Positions 1 to 7,543 of a DNA stretch of 64,000 bases are shown here, piece by piece (position 1 is the first letter of the stretch; the number at the start of each line of letters is the position of its first letter). The stretch comes from Acidimicrobiaceae bacterium (GTDB lineage Bacteria; Actinomycetota; Acidimicrobiia; Acidimicrobiales; Aldehydirespiratoraceae): positions 1 through 64,000 of the forward strand of contig VYFQ01000003.1 in the NCBI GenBank assembly GCA_009842325.1. The letters are read 5' to 3'. The position numbers and the translations under genes were made by a program. The notes under the pieces were generated by a model, which saw only the letters and a program-made list of their open reading frames with translations, was not told where the DNA came from and ran no database searches.

Positions 1-42
1 GACTTCGGGGGCGGCTGGTGAACCCCCCGGGGCGGTGAAGTC
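1..42. terminator. inverted repeat at left edge, terminator-like
   Basis: GACTTC at 1-6 is complementary to GAAGTC at 37-42, and a run of G just inside the left arm can pair with the C run at 23-28, giving a GC-rich hairpin. It has no T-tract and no visible upstream gene in the window, so it may be the end of a transcript entering from the left. This is weak evidence. Confidence 0.25.
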
Positions 43-358
43 GCGGCCATCAGGTCCGCTTGACTTCGCACTACCACGGCGCCGATCGCTCCATCCGCTC
101 AGCTACGGAGCGTGCGCCCCGCTCGGTCGACGCTTCGCCGAGCGCGAGCGCGGCGTCGGCCACAAGCTGTTGGGTGAAGGTCGTTGTCTGGGCCGAGTGG
201 CGGCGAAGCTGCTCGGTCATGCAGGTATCTACGTTGCGGTCTCTCCCGCCCGAATCGGCCCGGCAACCAGGATCCACATCCCTGCAGCTTACGCGCCTGG
301 ATGAGCGCACCCCGCGTGAGCGTAAGGTACGCAGGTTGCACCCCTGAAGGAGGCACCA
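43..358. other. no gene recognised; leader region of the following dehydrogenase
   Basis: I find no convincing gene here. All frames carry low-quality overlapping ORFs. The least implausible is a 49-residue minus-strand frame (71-220), which has no ribosome binding site or recognisable similarity. The right end holds a strong Shine-Dalgarno (AAGGAGG, about 347-353) serving the gene that starts at 359. Confidence 0.4.
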
Positions 359-1228
359 ATGGCTGATTGCGCATTCGTCGGACTCGGCGTCATGGGCTAT
401 CCCATGGCCGGTCACCTGGTATCAGCAGGCCATGACGTGACGGTCTACAACCGGACGGCTTCCCGGGCCGAGGCCTGGGTGGCCGAGCACGGTGGGACGG
501 CTGCGCCGACGCCCGCGGGTGCAGCCGCGGATGCCGAATTCGTGTTCGTGTGCGTCGGCAACGACGATGACGTCCGCTCGGTGACGCTGGCCGCGGAGGG
601 AGTGCTGGAGTCGATGGCATCGGGGTCGGTCCTGGTCGACCACACCACTGCATCGGCCGACCTTGCCCAAGAACTGCACGCGGCGGCCGGTGAGCGGGGG
701 GTCGGCTTCGTGGACGCGCCGATCTCGGGGGGCCAGGCCGGTGCCGAGAACGGCGTGCTCACCGTCATGTGCGGCGGCGACCAGGTCGACTTCGACCGGG
801 CCGAGCCGGTGATCGACTCCTACGCCAAGGCGGTCACCCTGCTGGGCGGCCCGGGAAGCGGCCAGCGCACCAAGATGGTGAACCAGATCTGCATCGCCGG
901 CCTCGTTCAGGGCCTGGCCGAGGGGATCGACTTTGGTCGCCGGGCCGGGCTCGATGTCGAGCAGGTGGTGGCGACCATCTCGCAGGGTGCAGCCGGGTCG
1001 TGGCAGATGGCCAATCGGGGCGTGACCATGGCCCGCCGCGAGTTCGACTTCGGCTTCGCCCTCGACTGGATGCGCAAGGACCTAGCCATCTGCTTCGCGG
1101 AGGCCGAGAGAATCGGCGCCACCCTGCCGGTCACTGCAGTAATCGACCAGTACTACGCCCGCCTCCAGCGCCAAGGCCACGGCCGCTGGGACACCAGTTC
1201 CCTAATCGAGCTCCTCGTCGACGACTAG
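359..1228 (+). CDS. NAD(P)-dependent oxidoreductase, 3-hydroxyisobutyrate dehydrogenase family
   Basis: This 289-residue cytosolic enzyme belongs to the beta-hydroxyacid dehydrogenase family, which oxidises short 3-hydroxy acids (or reduces semialdehydes) with NAD(P). The N-terminus has the Rossmann signature GLGVMGYPMA (residues 8-17). The substrate-site motif ISGGQAG lies near residue 122, and the catalytic lysine is expected in RTKMVNQ. Length matches the family. The ATG at 359 is fixed by an AAGGAGG box at a good distance. The last codons (SLIELLVDD) contain one copy of a 20-bp direct repeat found again at 3795-3814. The family has many substrates (hydroxyisobutyrate, tartronate semialdehyde, succinic semialdehyde), so the substrate is not assigned. 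A second, diverged member lies at 35448-36431. Confidence 0.9.
   Translation: MADCAFVGLGVMGYPMAGHLVSAGHDVTVYNRTASRAEAWVAEHGGTAAPTPAGAAADAEFVFVCVGNDDDVRSVTLAAEGVLESMASGSVLVDHTTASADLAQELHAAAGERGVGFVDAPISGGQAGAENGVLTVMCGGDQVDFDRAEPVIDSYAKAVTLLGGPGSGQRTKMVNQICIAGLVQGLAEGIDFGRRAGLDVEQVVATISQGAAGSWQMANRGVTMARREFDFGFALDWMRKDLAICFAEAERIGATLPVTAVIDQYYARLQRQGHGRWDTSSLIELLVDD
1206..1225 (+). repeat. 20-bp direct repeat, left copy
   Basis: TCGAGCTCCTCGTCGACGAC occurs here, inside the final codons of the dehydrogenase, and is repeated exactly at 3795-3814. The two copies bracket the DUF222-HNH gene and the AbrB-HhH gene. Sequence outside the 20 bp does not match. Confidence 0.7.
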
Positions 1229-1262
1229 CCCACCCGGCCGATCCGGAGACGTGAGGCGGGGT

Positions 1263-2582
1263 TCAGCGCTCGGCCAAGACTCTCTGAAGTGCGGCCCTCG
1301 CGACTTTGGGCCCGGCCCGTGGTCTTTGTGGTTCCTGTGGCGGCGACGGGTTGGGACCTTGTGCGGGGCCGGATCTGAACAGTTGAGGATCGTCGGGCGC
1401 GCACGCGGGCCCGTAGGTCACTCGATCGGGCGGGTGCAGGGTGTGGTTACCGTCGGGGCTCTTGTGGATCTGCCAGCCGTCCCGGTGGATGCGGTTGTGG
1501 CAGTCCCAGCAGGCCGGGACGAGATTGTCGAGCTTAGTGGGCCCGCCCCGCGACACGGGTTCGATGTGGTGGGGCTGGCAGATGGCGAAGTGGGTCCCGC
1601 AGTGGAAGCAGCCGCCCCATCGGGCGTTGAGGATCTGGCGCTGCGCCCGGGTGGCGGTAGGGCGGGACTCGGTTCGCCAGATGGGCTTGCCGCGACGGTC
1701 ATAGATGAGTCCGGTGAGCTTGGCATTCGAAGTAAGGCTGTCGAGCACCTCGGCGGGAAGCCTCGTGCCGTCGGGCAGCTCGGCGACAAGCTTGGCGGTG
1801 TCGTCGTCGACGCGGGCGACCACGCAGATGTCGGCGAACGGCCGGCCCGCGCCGCTGCTGCCGTTCCCGGCGGTTAGGTAGTCCAGTGCGTCGGCCATGC
1901 ACTGGTCGAAGCTCCGCCGCCCGGCGCCATTGGCTTTGGCGTTCTTCTTGTCGGCGTCATGCATTCGGGAGGCCTCGGAGCGCAGCCGGGTGGCGATCTG
2001 CTTGCCAGTAACGGCGTCGAACTCTCCGTGCAGGTGCACCATCCCGTCGTCGCCGTCCCACACCCGCACTCGACGCCGGGCTCGTTGGCGGGCGTGCTCG
2101 GAAGCCCCGTGGTCGCCTTCGCGCTCGGCGGTCCAGCGCCGGGCCACCCGCCTGAACTGCTCGGGACGCATCGACTCGGCCTTGGCCAAGAGTTCGCCGT
2201 CAGCCTCCACAGCCTGCGCGCCGGCTTTCTCCACCGCGGCCGCCAACTGCTTGGCGTTGGCCCGAGTTACCCGCCCCGACTCCACCGCGTCACGAACCGC
2301 AGGCAGATGCCGCAGGGTCTTGGCCGTCTTGATGTGGCTGCGGGCCTCGCCGATGGGCAACCCTGCAGCATTTGCCAGCACCTCCGCACCGTCGTCGCCG
2401 TGACGCTCTTGTCCCGCGATCGACGCCGCAGCCGAGGTCTGCGCGGCCGTGATCATCGCTGACGCCGACTTCAGCGCCGGCATCGCCTCGCGCATCTCCT
2501 CACACGAAGCGGATCCGTCATTGACCTGCGCCAAGATCCTCTTGGCCTCGGCCTCAACCCGTCGAGCGTCGTCGATCAGCAT
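1263..2582 (-). CDS. DUF222 / HNH endonuclease domain protein (13E12 family)
   Basis: This 439-residue protein has an alpha-helical, alanine-rich DUF222 region (about residues 1-290) and a C-terminal HNH nuclease fold (about 315-370). The HNH part shows C325-x2-C328, the HH pair at 338-339, N353, then C358-x2-C361 and H366: the zinc-finger HNH layout with all expected residues present. The family is abundant and multicopy in actinobacteria (REP13E12 proteins of mycobacteria) and is often treated as selfish or mobile DNA; its exact role is not established. The C-terminus after residue 395 is proline- and arginine-rich and looks disordered. The gene has its own AT-rich promoter with a perfect palindrome between -35 and -10, and the ATG lies almost at the predicted transcript start, so the mRNA may be leaderless. 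It converges with the dehydrogenase on its left. Confidence 0.88.
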   Translation of the reverse strand: MLIDDARRVEAEAKRILAQVNDGSASCEEMREAMPALKSASAMITAAQTSAAASIAGQERHGDDGAEVLANAAGLPIGEARSHIKTAKTLRHLPAVRDAVESGRVTRANAKQLAAAVEKAGAQAVEADGELLAKAESMRPEQFRRVARRWTAEREGDHGASEHARQRARRRVRVWDGDDGMVHLHGEFDAVTGKQIATRLRSEASRMHDADKKNAKANGAGRRSFDQCMADALDYLTAGNGSSGAGRPFADICVVARVDDDTAKLVAELPDGTRLPAEVLDSLTSNAKLTGLIYDRRGKPIWRTESRPTATRAQRQILNARWGGCFHCGTHFAICQPHHIEPVSRGGPTKLDNLVPACWDCHNRIHRDGWQIHKSPDGNHTLHPPDRVTYGPACAPDDPQLFRSGPAQGPNPSPPQEPQRPRAGPKVARAALQRVLAER

Positions 2583-2588
2583 GAAGAC

Positions 2589-2618
2589 ATCATCTCACAC
2601 CGGTGTGACATCTGTCAA
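2589..2618 (-). promoter_or_regulatory. promoter of the HNH gene with an embedded palindromic operator
   Basis: On the minus strand a consensus -35 TTGACA (2618-2613) is followed 18 bp later by a -10-like GATGAT (2594-2589), just before the ATG at 2582. The spacer contains the perfect 14-bp palindrome TCACACCGGTGTGA (2595-2608). A repressor bound there would block RNA polymerase. The flanking 2620-2655 stretch is strikingly AT-rich for this genome. The -35 and the palindrome are seen directly; the repressor is inferred. Confidence 0.55.
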
Positions 2619-2765
2619 GTATTTACATCAATATCAGTATATATAAATATAAAACACTCCCGGTACTGATCGGTCCAGAGCTGCGGCGCCCTAAGGAAAC
2701 TCCGGGTCTGCCGCCGCGCCCGTTGAGATGCGGGCCGTGTCACAGGGGGTCTGTAGCCTCGCCGC

Positions 2766-3695
2766 ATGGCGAGGATCAAGAATCTGAAGGTGTCGGCCAA
2801 GGGGCGGATCCGGCTGCCGGCGGCGCTCCTCGCCCGGTGGGGCCTGCAGAGCGGCGGTGAGGTCGCCTGCCTCGAGGTGGGCGACGCCGTACTGCTCTTC
2901 TCCGGTGGCGTGGAGGCTCCCAAGAGCGGGTCGCCCGGGCCCTTCACCGAAGCGCGCCGGAGTACCGTCGCTGTTCGAGCTTCCAGCTGGCCGCCTCCCA
3001 AGAAAGAGCGGATCTCATTCGACGTCGGAGGAGATGTCTGGGAGGTGTCGTGGGGCCGGCACGACAAGTTCGGAACTGCGGCCTACTGGATCGACCAGAC
3101 CATCAGCGGCGGCTACGCCGATGACGACGCCTTCGAGACCATGGACCTAACGACTGCGACAGTGTGGGGCTTGCTCCATGGCCACGGCGTCGTGGCCGAG
3201 GTCGCAAACGCCTACCTAGACGAAGTGATGGCCCTATTGAAGAGCGACGAGGCCCCGTCGGCGGCCGCAGTGGCTGAAGTTCTCGCCGCGCCGATTGAGG
3301 GTTTCGGGCTCTACAGGTACCCCAACCGGAAGGCCGCCTTCATCTCGGAGGCCGTCACGCGGCTCATCTCCGACCCCCCGTCCGACGACATCGACACTCT
3401 GCGGGCCTACCTCTTGCAGCTACGGGGTGTCGGACCGAAGACGGCAGCCCTCATCGAGAGTGGGTTCAGAGGCGCGCACGCCGAGGTCCATGTGAATGAC
3501 ATCCATCTGAGGAGGGCCCTACGGCTCAGCGGAGTGTTTCGCGCCCATTGGGACGTCGATCGGCACTACGACCGCTTCGAGACGGCGTTCCTTCAGTACG
3601 CGCGGCACGGGAACGTCCCGCCGGTCGCGCTGGACATGTGCATCTGGGACTTGGCGCGGGATGCGGGTTCGGAGGCATTCAACCAGAACGACTGA
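2766..3695 (+). CDS. AbrB/SpoVT-like domain fused to HhH-GPD DNA glycosylase domain
   Basis: This 309-residue protein has two parts. Residues 1-48 resemble an AbrB/MraZ-type swapped-hairpin DNA-binding domain (K-x-S-x-KGRIRLPAALLARWGL). Residues from about 125 onward resemble the endonuclease III / MutY HhH-GPD fold: the hairpin GVGPKTA (221-227) supplies a lysine (K225) where EndoIII has its catalytic lysine, and D245-I-H matches the catalytic Asp of the EndoIII D-T-H motif. The C-terminal four-cysteine iron-sulphur loop of EndoIII is absent. The protein probably excises damaged or modified bases, or has been recruited to another DNA-processing job. It is divergent from the HNH gene (183 bp between starts), and both lie between the two 20-bp direct repeats. 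Both domain assignments rest on reading motifs; the AbrB part is the less certain. Confidence 0.7.
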   Translation: MARIKNLKVSAKGRIRLPAALLARWGLQSGGEVACLEVGDAVLLFSGGVEAPKSGSPGPFTEARRSTVAVRASSWPPPKKERISFDVGGDVWEVSWGRHDKFGTAAYWIDQTISGGYADDDAFETMDLTTATVWGLLHGHGVVAEVANAYLDEVMALLKSDEAPSAAAVAEVLAAPIEGFGLYRYPNRKAAFISEAVTRLISDPPSDDIDTLRAYLLQLRGVGPKTAALIESGFRGAHAEVHVNDIHLRRALRLSGVFRAHWDVDRHYDRFETAFLQYARHGNVPPVALDMCIWDLARDAGSEAFNQND

Positions 3696-3794
3696 GCAAC
3701 TCCGTGACCGATCATGTACCCAGCCAAGTGTTGGCCACGACGCCGACCAAGCACAGGCCGCTGACGTTGCGGCCGGCAGCCACGGAGCGAATGC

Positions 3795-3814
3795 TCGAGC
3801 TCCTCGTCGACGAC
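3795..3814 (+). repeat. 20-bp direct repeat, right copy
   Basis: This is an exact copy of 1206-1225. It lies in the 171-bp intergenic stretch after the AbrB-HhH gene. In its reading frame it would again encode LELLVDD, like the tail of the dehydrogenase at 359-1228, so it could be a remnant of a gene end left by insertion or duplication. Confidence 0.65.
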
Positions 3815-3866
3815 AGACCGATCGACCCGACCGGGGCTACCTCCGACGACGCATCAGGGCTGCTGC

Positions 3867-4337
3867 CTAGCGCTCCGCCGGTACCGGGTTCTGCTCGCCG
3901 GCGCCGGGCTGCAAGAGTCTTCCGTGCAGGGCTGCGTCAACCTCCTCGGTTGCGTTGAGCGCAGCGATCAGCGCGGTCAGCTTGAGGTCGATGTTGATGA
4001 CCCGTTCCTCCAGGGCAGTGAACCGGTCTTCGAGCCTGTCCATGCGGACCTCGAGCCTCTCGATGCGGGTGTTGGTGTCGTCTATCCGGGCGTGGATGTC
4101 GTTGATGCGGAGGTTGGTGGTGCCGAGGGTGAAGACAAGAAGGGCGATAATGATGCTGCCCATGAGGGTGAGCAGCGGGTTCTCGGCGATCTGGTCGCGT
4201 AGGCGGGGCCGCGCCGATCTGCCTGTTGCTGCGGCTTGGGAGCCGGCTGTCGCCGGCTCAGGTTCGGACAGATCAGCCATTAGCGGGCGGGCCTGGTCGG
4301 CGGTGGCGGTCAAGGGACTCCTCCGGGCTGGCGGCAC
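3867..4337 (-). CDS. small membrane protein with C-terminal coiled coil
   Basis: The product is 156 residues from the ATG at 4337, or 137 from the ATG 19 codons later (MADLSEPEP), which may be the true start. It has a polar alanine/proline-rich N-terminus, one transmembrane segment (PLLTLMGSIIIALLVFTLG, about residues 54-72), then a heptad-patterned helix (IDDTNTRIERLEVRMDRLED and onward) of about 60 residues. The architecture resembles the 78-residue protein at 23526-23762: one membrane anchor followed by a coiled coil rich in R/E/L heptads. No enzymatic motif is visible. It may be a membrane-anchored oligomerisation or scaffold factor; function unknown. Confidence 0.6.
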   Translation of the reverse strand: MPPARRSPLTATADQARPLMADLSEPEPATAGSQAAATGRSARPRLRDQIAENPLLTLMGSIIIALLVFTLGTTNLRINDIHARIDDTNTRIERLEVRMDRLEDRFTALEERVINIDLKLTALIAALNATEEVDAALHGRLLQPGAGEQNPVPAER

Positions 4338-4409
4338 AACAAGGCGAGCGCTGTGAGAGACGGATGAATTGGACGCCGCGTAATAGCCCGGCAGCGAAGC
4401 TTGGACCCT

Positions 4410-4440
4410 AAAGTATCATTTTCTGCATTGTGATGCAACT
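4410..4440 (-). promoter_or_regulatory. possible promoter/operator of the coiled-coil gene
   Basis: The short inverted repeat TGCAT-tgtg-ATGCA (4424-4437) lies in a locally AT-rich patch just upstream of the minus-strand gene. Next to it, a minus-strand GATACT (about 4417-4412) could be a -10 box. The -35 is not convincing. Confidence 0.3.
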
Positions 4441-4533
4441 ATGGGTGATGGTAAGACGACCGGAATCAGGCAGCCGCAGGCCAATGGTTGCCATACCGCG
4501 TTCGAACAGCCGTGCGTGGCGGCCCCATCAGGG

Positions 4534-5127
4534 CTAACCCGCGGCGGCGAAGTTGGCGGAGGCGAACTCCCAGTTGATTAGGTGCTCGATGAAGGCGTCC
4601 ACGTAGGCGGCTCGGGCGTTCTGGTAGTCGAGGTAGTAGGCGTGCTCCCACACGTCGATGGTCAGCAGCGCCCGCTGGCCGTGGCGCAGTGGCGTGTCGG
4701 CGTCGTCGGTGTTGACGATCTGTAGGCCGTCAGTGCCCGACACCAGCCAGGTCCATCCGGACGCGAAGTTCCCCACCGCGGCCGCCGCGAACTCCGTGTT
4801 GAATGCGTCCAGCGAGCCGAAGCTGCGCTCCAGCGCAGCGAGCAGATCGCCTGCGGGTGCCTCGATGCCCCCCGGGCTCATCGAGTTCCAGTAGAAGGCG
4901 TGGTTCCAGGACTGCGCCGCGCAGTTGAACAGTGCCGACGGCACTTCGGCCGCTGCCACGATGTCCTCCAACGATGCGCCTTCAAGGGCCGTCCCCGCGG
5001 TCGCGCTGTTGACGCTGGCCACGTAGCCGGCGTGATGGCGGCCGTAGTGGAAGCTCATCGTGCGTTCCGATATGTGGGGCGCGAGCCCGTCGAGTGGGTA
5101 GGGGAGAGGAGCAAGCTCGATCGTCAT
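4534..5127 (-). CDS. sodB: superoxide dismutase, Fe/Mn family (Fe-type signature)
   Basis: This 197-residue cytosolic enzyme dismutates superoxide to oxygen and peroxide. Metal ligands are all present: H27, H76 (in AAQSWNHAFYWN), D158 and H162 (in DVWEHAYYLDY). The glutamine at Q72, four residues before the second His, is the position used by iron-type enzymes (Q69 of E. coli SodB), so Fe is the likely metal; cambialistic use cannot be excluded. I chose the ATG at 5127 (MTIELAPLPYPL) because it matches the usual N-terminus; the frame stays open 30 codons further upstream without similarity. It stands alone, on the same strand as the downstream coiled-coil gene but about 200 bp from it. Confidence 0.95.
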   Translation of the reverse strand: MTIELAPLPYPLDGLAPHISERTMSFHYGRHHAGYVASVNSATAGTALEGASLEDIVAAAEVPSALFNCAAQSWNHAFYWNSMSPGGIEAPAGDLLAALERSFGSLDAFNTEFAAAAVGNFASGWTWLVSGTDGLQIVNTDDADTPLRHGQRALLTIDVWEHAYYLDYQNARAAYVDAFIEHLINWEFASANFAAAG

Positions 5128-5254
5128 CGCTGGCGCGGACTTTCCGAAGGCAACCGGGGGCGAACTCGAATATACGCAGTGACGCGGGCCAACAGGCCGC
5201 GGTGTGCCCAATGTCACCGCCGGGACGAGGCCTCGCAGACCCTCCCGCGGATCG

Positions 5255-6133
5255 TCAACCGGCGAACAGGTTGGTGGGCTGCCCTACCGCGTCGACGTCG
5301 GCGGCGAACAGCGCTCCGGCATTGGGCTCGCCCTCGGTGCTGACGCCGGCGATCGGCTCGCGGCCGGTGGTGATGTAGAGCGTGTCCAGGTCCGGTCCGC
5401 CGAAGCAGCAGCAGGTGGCCTGGGGCGAGCCCGGAGTGATCACGGCCTCTAGCTGGTCACCGTCGGGTGAGAAGCGCTGCACGTGATAGCCGCCGAACAT
5501 CGCCACCCACAGGCAGCCGTCGGCATCGACCGTCATGCCGTCGGGCGCGCCCGCGGTGCCGTCGAAGGTCACGAACGGGCGCCGCCCCTCGATCTCTCCT
5601 GAATCGGGGTCGTAGTCGAAGCGGTCCACCCGGAACGTCAGCGTGTCGATGTAGTACATCGTGGTCTGGTCGGGACTCCAGCCGATGCCGTTGGAGATCA
5701 TCACCTCGGAGAGCACTCGCCGGGCCGCGCCGTCGCCGTCCACCCGGTAGAGCGAGGCCACCGGCGCTCCGGGCTCAGCATTGCTCATCGTGCCTTGGAA
5801 CAGCCGGCCCCGCGGGTCGATCGCACCGTCGTTGGTGCGGTTCGACTCGGGCTCGCCGGGCAGTTCGATCACGGTCTCGATGGCGCCGACCTGGTCGGTG
5901 AGCGTCACCGAGGGACCGAGGCCGAGGGCCAGCCCTCCGCCGGCGCGGGGGGCGGCGTTGCCGACCGTGTCCGGGTAGCGCCACAACCCCACCGGCTGGC
6001 CCGTGTTGTGATCGAAGCGATGCACGGCCTGGCCGTTGATGTCGACCCAGATGAGCAGGTTCTCGACCGGCGACCACACGCAGCCCTCGCCCAGACTTGC
6101 CTCGGCGGCGTGCACGACCTCTGCGTTGATCAT
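5255..6133 (-). CDS. SMP-30/gluconolactonase/LRE family protein
   Basis: The product is a 292-residue six-bladed beta-propeller hydrolase of the regucalcin/gluconolactonase family, which opens sugar lactones using a divalent metal. Expected metal ligands are visible: E16 in SLGEGCVW, N148 in ISNGIGWS and D198 in GAPDGMTVD; N101 in RTNDGAIDP is the substrate-side Asn. Full length for the family with no signal peptide, so cytosolic. It is followed on the same strand by SOD and preceded by the SCP2-PhyH gene 37 bp away, so it may be cotranscribed with the latter. The exact lactone substrate is not assigned; xylose isomerase and a ROK kinase nearby make sugar catabolism plausible. Confidence 0.9.
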   Translation of the reverse strand: MINAEVVHAAEASLGEGCVWSPVENLLIWVDINGQAVHRFDHNTGQPVGLWRYPDTVGNAAPRAGGGLALGLGPSVTLTDQVGAIETVIELPGEPESNRTNDGAIDPRGRLFQGTMSNAEPGAPVASLYRVDGDGAARRVLSEVMISNGIGWSPDQTTMYYIDTLTFRVDRFDYDPDSGEIEGRRPFVTFDGTAGAPDGMTVDADGCLWVAMFGGYHVQRFSPDGDQLEAVITPGSPQATCCCFGGPDLDTLYITTGREPIAGVSTEGEPNAGALFAADVDAVGQPTNLFAG

Positions 6134-6170
6134 CTCAGTCCTCGCCGCTCGGGCCGCATCGTGCCGCCAT

Positions 6171-7403
6171 CTAGACCTTCGAGTGCTGGAGCGCAGCCGG
6201 CGTCTGGCTCACGTTGTGGTGGGCGTTCTCGCGCACTGCCCCGAGGTCGGCTCCGATCGTGTTGCCCCTCTCGCCCGGCAGCGAGAAGCCGGTGTACATC
6301 ACCCGGCGCTCGCGGTCGACGGGGGCGTAGCTCATGTGGAGCGTGCAGCTCAGATGCACGGTGACGTCCCCGGCCCGGGTCGGCAGCGGTACGACGGGAA
6401 GGTCGAGGTAGGGGTGGATGAAGTTGGGCTGCACGTTGGCCCGGTGCGAGCCGGCCACAACCGCCAGCTGGCCCGAGCGGTCGTCAGCGCCCGTCACCGA
6501 GATCCCCGTCGTCATCGCGCAGCAGTCGTAGCTGTGGCGTCCCAGGCTGCAGTCCTTGTGCCACGGAAGATCCGAGATGCCCGACACCACGTCGAGCGGC
6601 TTCACCAGCGCCTCGATGGCGTTCTCGCCGTGGACCCGGGTCCGGGCGACATGGCCGTCGTCGGTGAGGGCGCCTATGCGGGCGTGCCGGCTATCACCGA
6701 GAAGCTCGTCGGCTGCCGGCGAGTGCTCCTGGAAGTAGCGCATCCTCACACATCGGTTCGAACCGTCGCCGGTGGTCGCCCACCAGCTGCGGCCGTCGTC
6801 GGGCTGGTAGTCGGGCAGGGCCCGGTCCATGTCAACCGAGATCTCGGCCATCATCTCGGCGGGCCACCAGCCCTCGAGGTGCAGGAAGCCGGCCTCGCCC
6901 AGGAAATAGGCGATCTCGGCGTCGTCGTCCTCCGGCGTGAAGCGACGGCCCAGATCAAGGGGCCGGCCGTCGCGGTCGCGGAAGTCGATGTCGCCGGGCT
7001 CGTGGACGGGGCGGCCGTCGATGATGGCCCGCAGCACCGGCCACCACTTGAGCCAGCGGAAGTGGTCGGCCATGGGCAGTCGGGTGACGAGGGAGGTCGC
7101 CAGGGTCTGCGGCGTTTGCAGATCCTGGACCAGGTCGCTGAAGGAACTCCGGTCCAGCTCCACCACAACCCGGGCGCCGACGGTGCCGCCGCGCAGCTCG
7201 ATGGTGTGTCCGGCCGGCACCAGCGTGAAGCACGTGCCCTCCACATCGACCCCAAGAGCCTTGGCTCCCACCAGCGCCGCTCCCCGGGCTGCGAGCCGGC
7301 CGTTGCGGCGGAGGAGGTCGGGCAGCTCGTCGGCCACGAACGTGACCGGATCGATAAGGACCACGTCGGCGTCGAGCCGGGTGCGCATGTCGACCGAGAC
7401 CAT
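6171..7403 (-). CDS. phytanoyl-CoA dioxygenase family protein with N-terminal SCP2-like domain
   Basis: This 410-residue protein appears bipartite. Residues about 45-125 (TCFTLVPAGHTIELRGG, then VVVELDRSSFSDLVQD) resemble an SCP2-type lipid-binding domain. Residues about 160-375 form a PhyH-type Fe(II)/2-oxoglutarate dioxygenase with the H282-x-D284 iron dyad (LPWHKDCSLGRH), a distal His in VHLSCTLHMSY (H350 or H356) and an Arg in ERRVMYTGF for 2-oxoglutarate. The iron-site residues appear complete, so it is probably active. An SCP2-like domain next to a dioxygenase suggests a hydrophobic, perhaps sterol- or acyl-type, substrate; this is inference. Upstream it is divergent with the amidohydrolase-sulfatase operon. 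Confidence 0.82.
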   Translation of the reverse strand: MVSVDMRTRLDADVVLIDPVTFVADELPDLLRRNGRLAARGAALVGAKALGVDVEGTCFTLVPAGHTIELRGGTVGARVVVELDRSSFSDLVQDLQTPQTLATSLVTRLPMADHFRWLKWWPVLRAIIDGRPVHEPGDIDFRDRDGRPLDLGRRFTPEDDDAEIAYFLGEAGFLHLEGWWPAEMMAEISVDMDRALPDYQPDDGRSWWATTGDGSNRCVRMRYFQEHSPAADELLGDSRHARIGALTDDGHVARTRVHGENAIEALVKPLDVVSGISDLPWHKDCSLGRHSYDCCAMTTGISVTGADDRSGQLAVVAGSHRANVQPNFIHPYLDLPVVPLPTRAGDVTVHLSCTLHMSYAPVDRERRVMYTGFSLPGERGNTIGADLGAVRENAHHNVSQTPAALQHSKV

Positions 7404-7543
7404 CGCGGCTCCGAACTATCTGCGGGGCCGCCAGCGTACACTTCGAACCACAGGCGAGCGCGACGGTGATTCCGAAGCAAGCGGCGCTAGGTCGAGCCGG
7501 CGGCCGCCCGCCTGCCGGGACCATTAACGAGGAGCACCAACCG

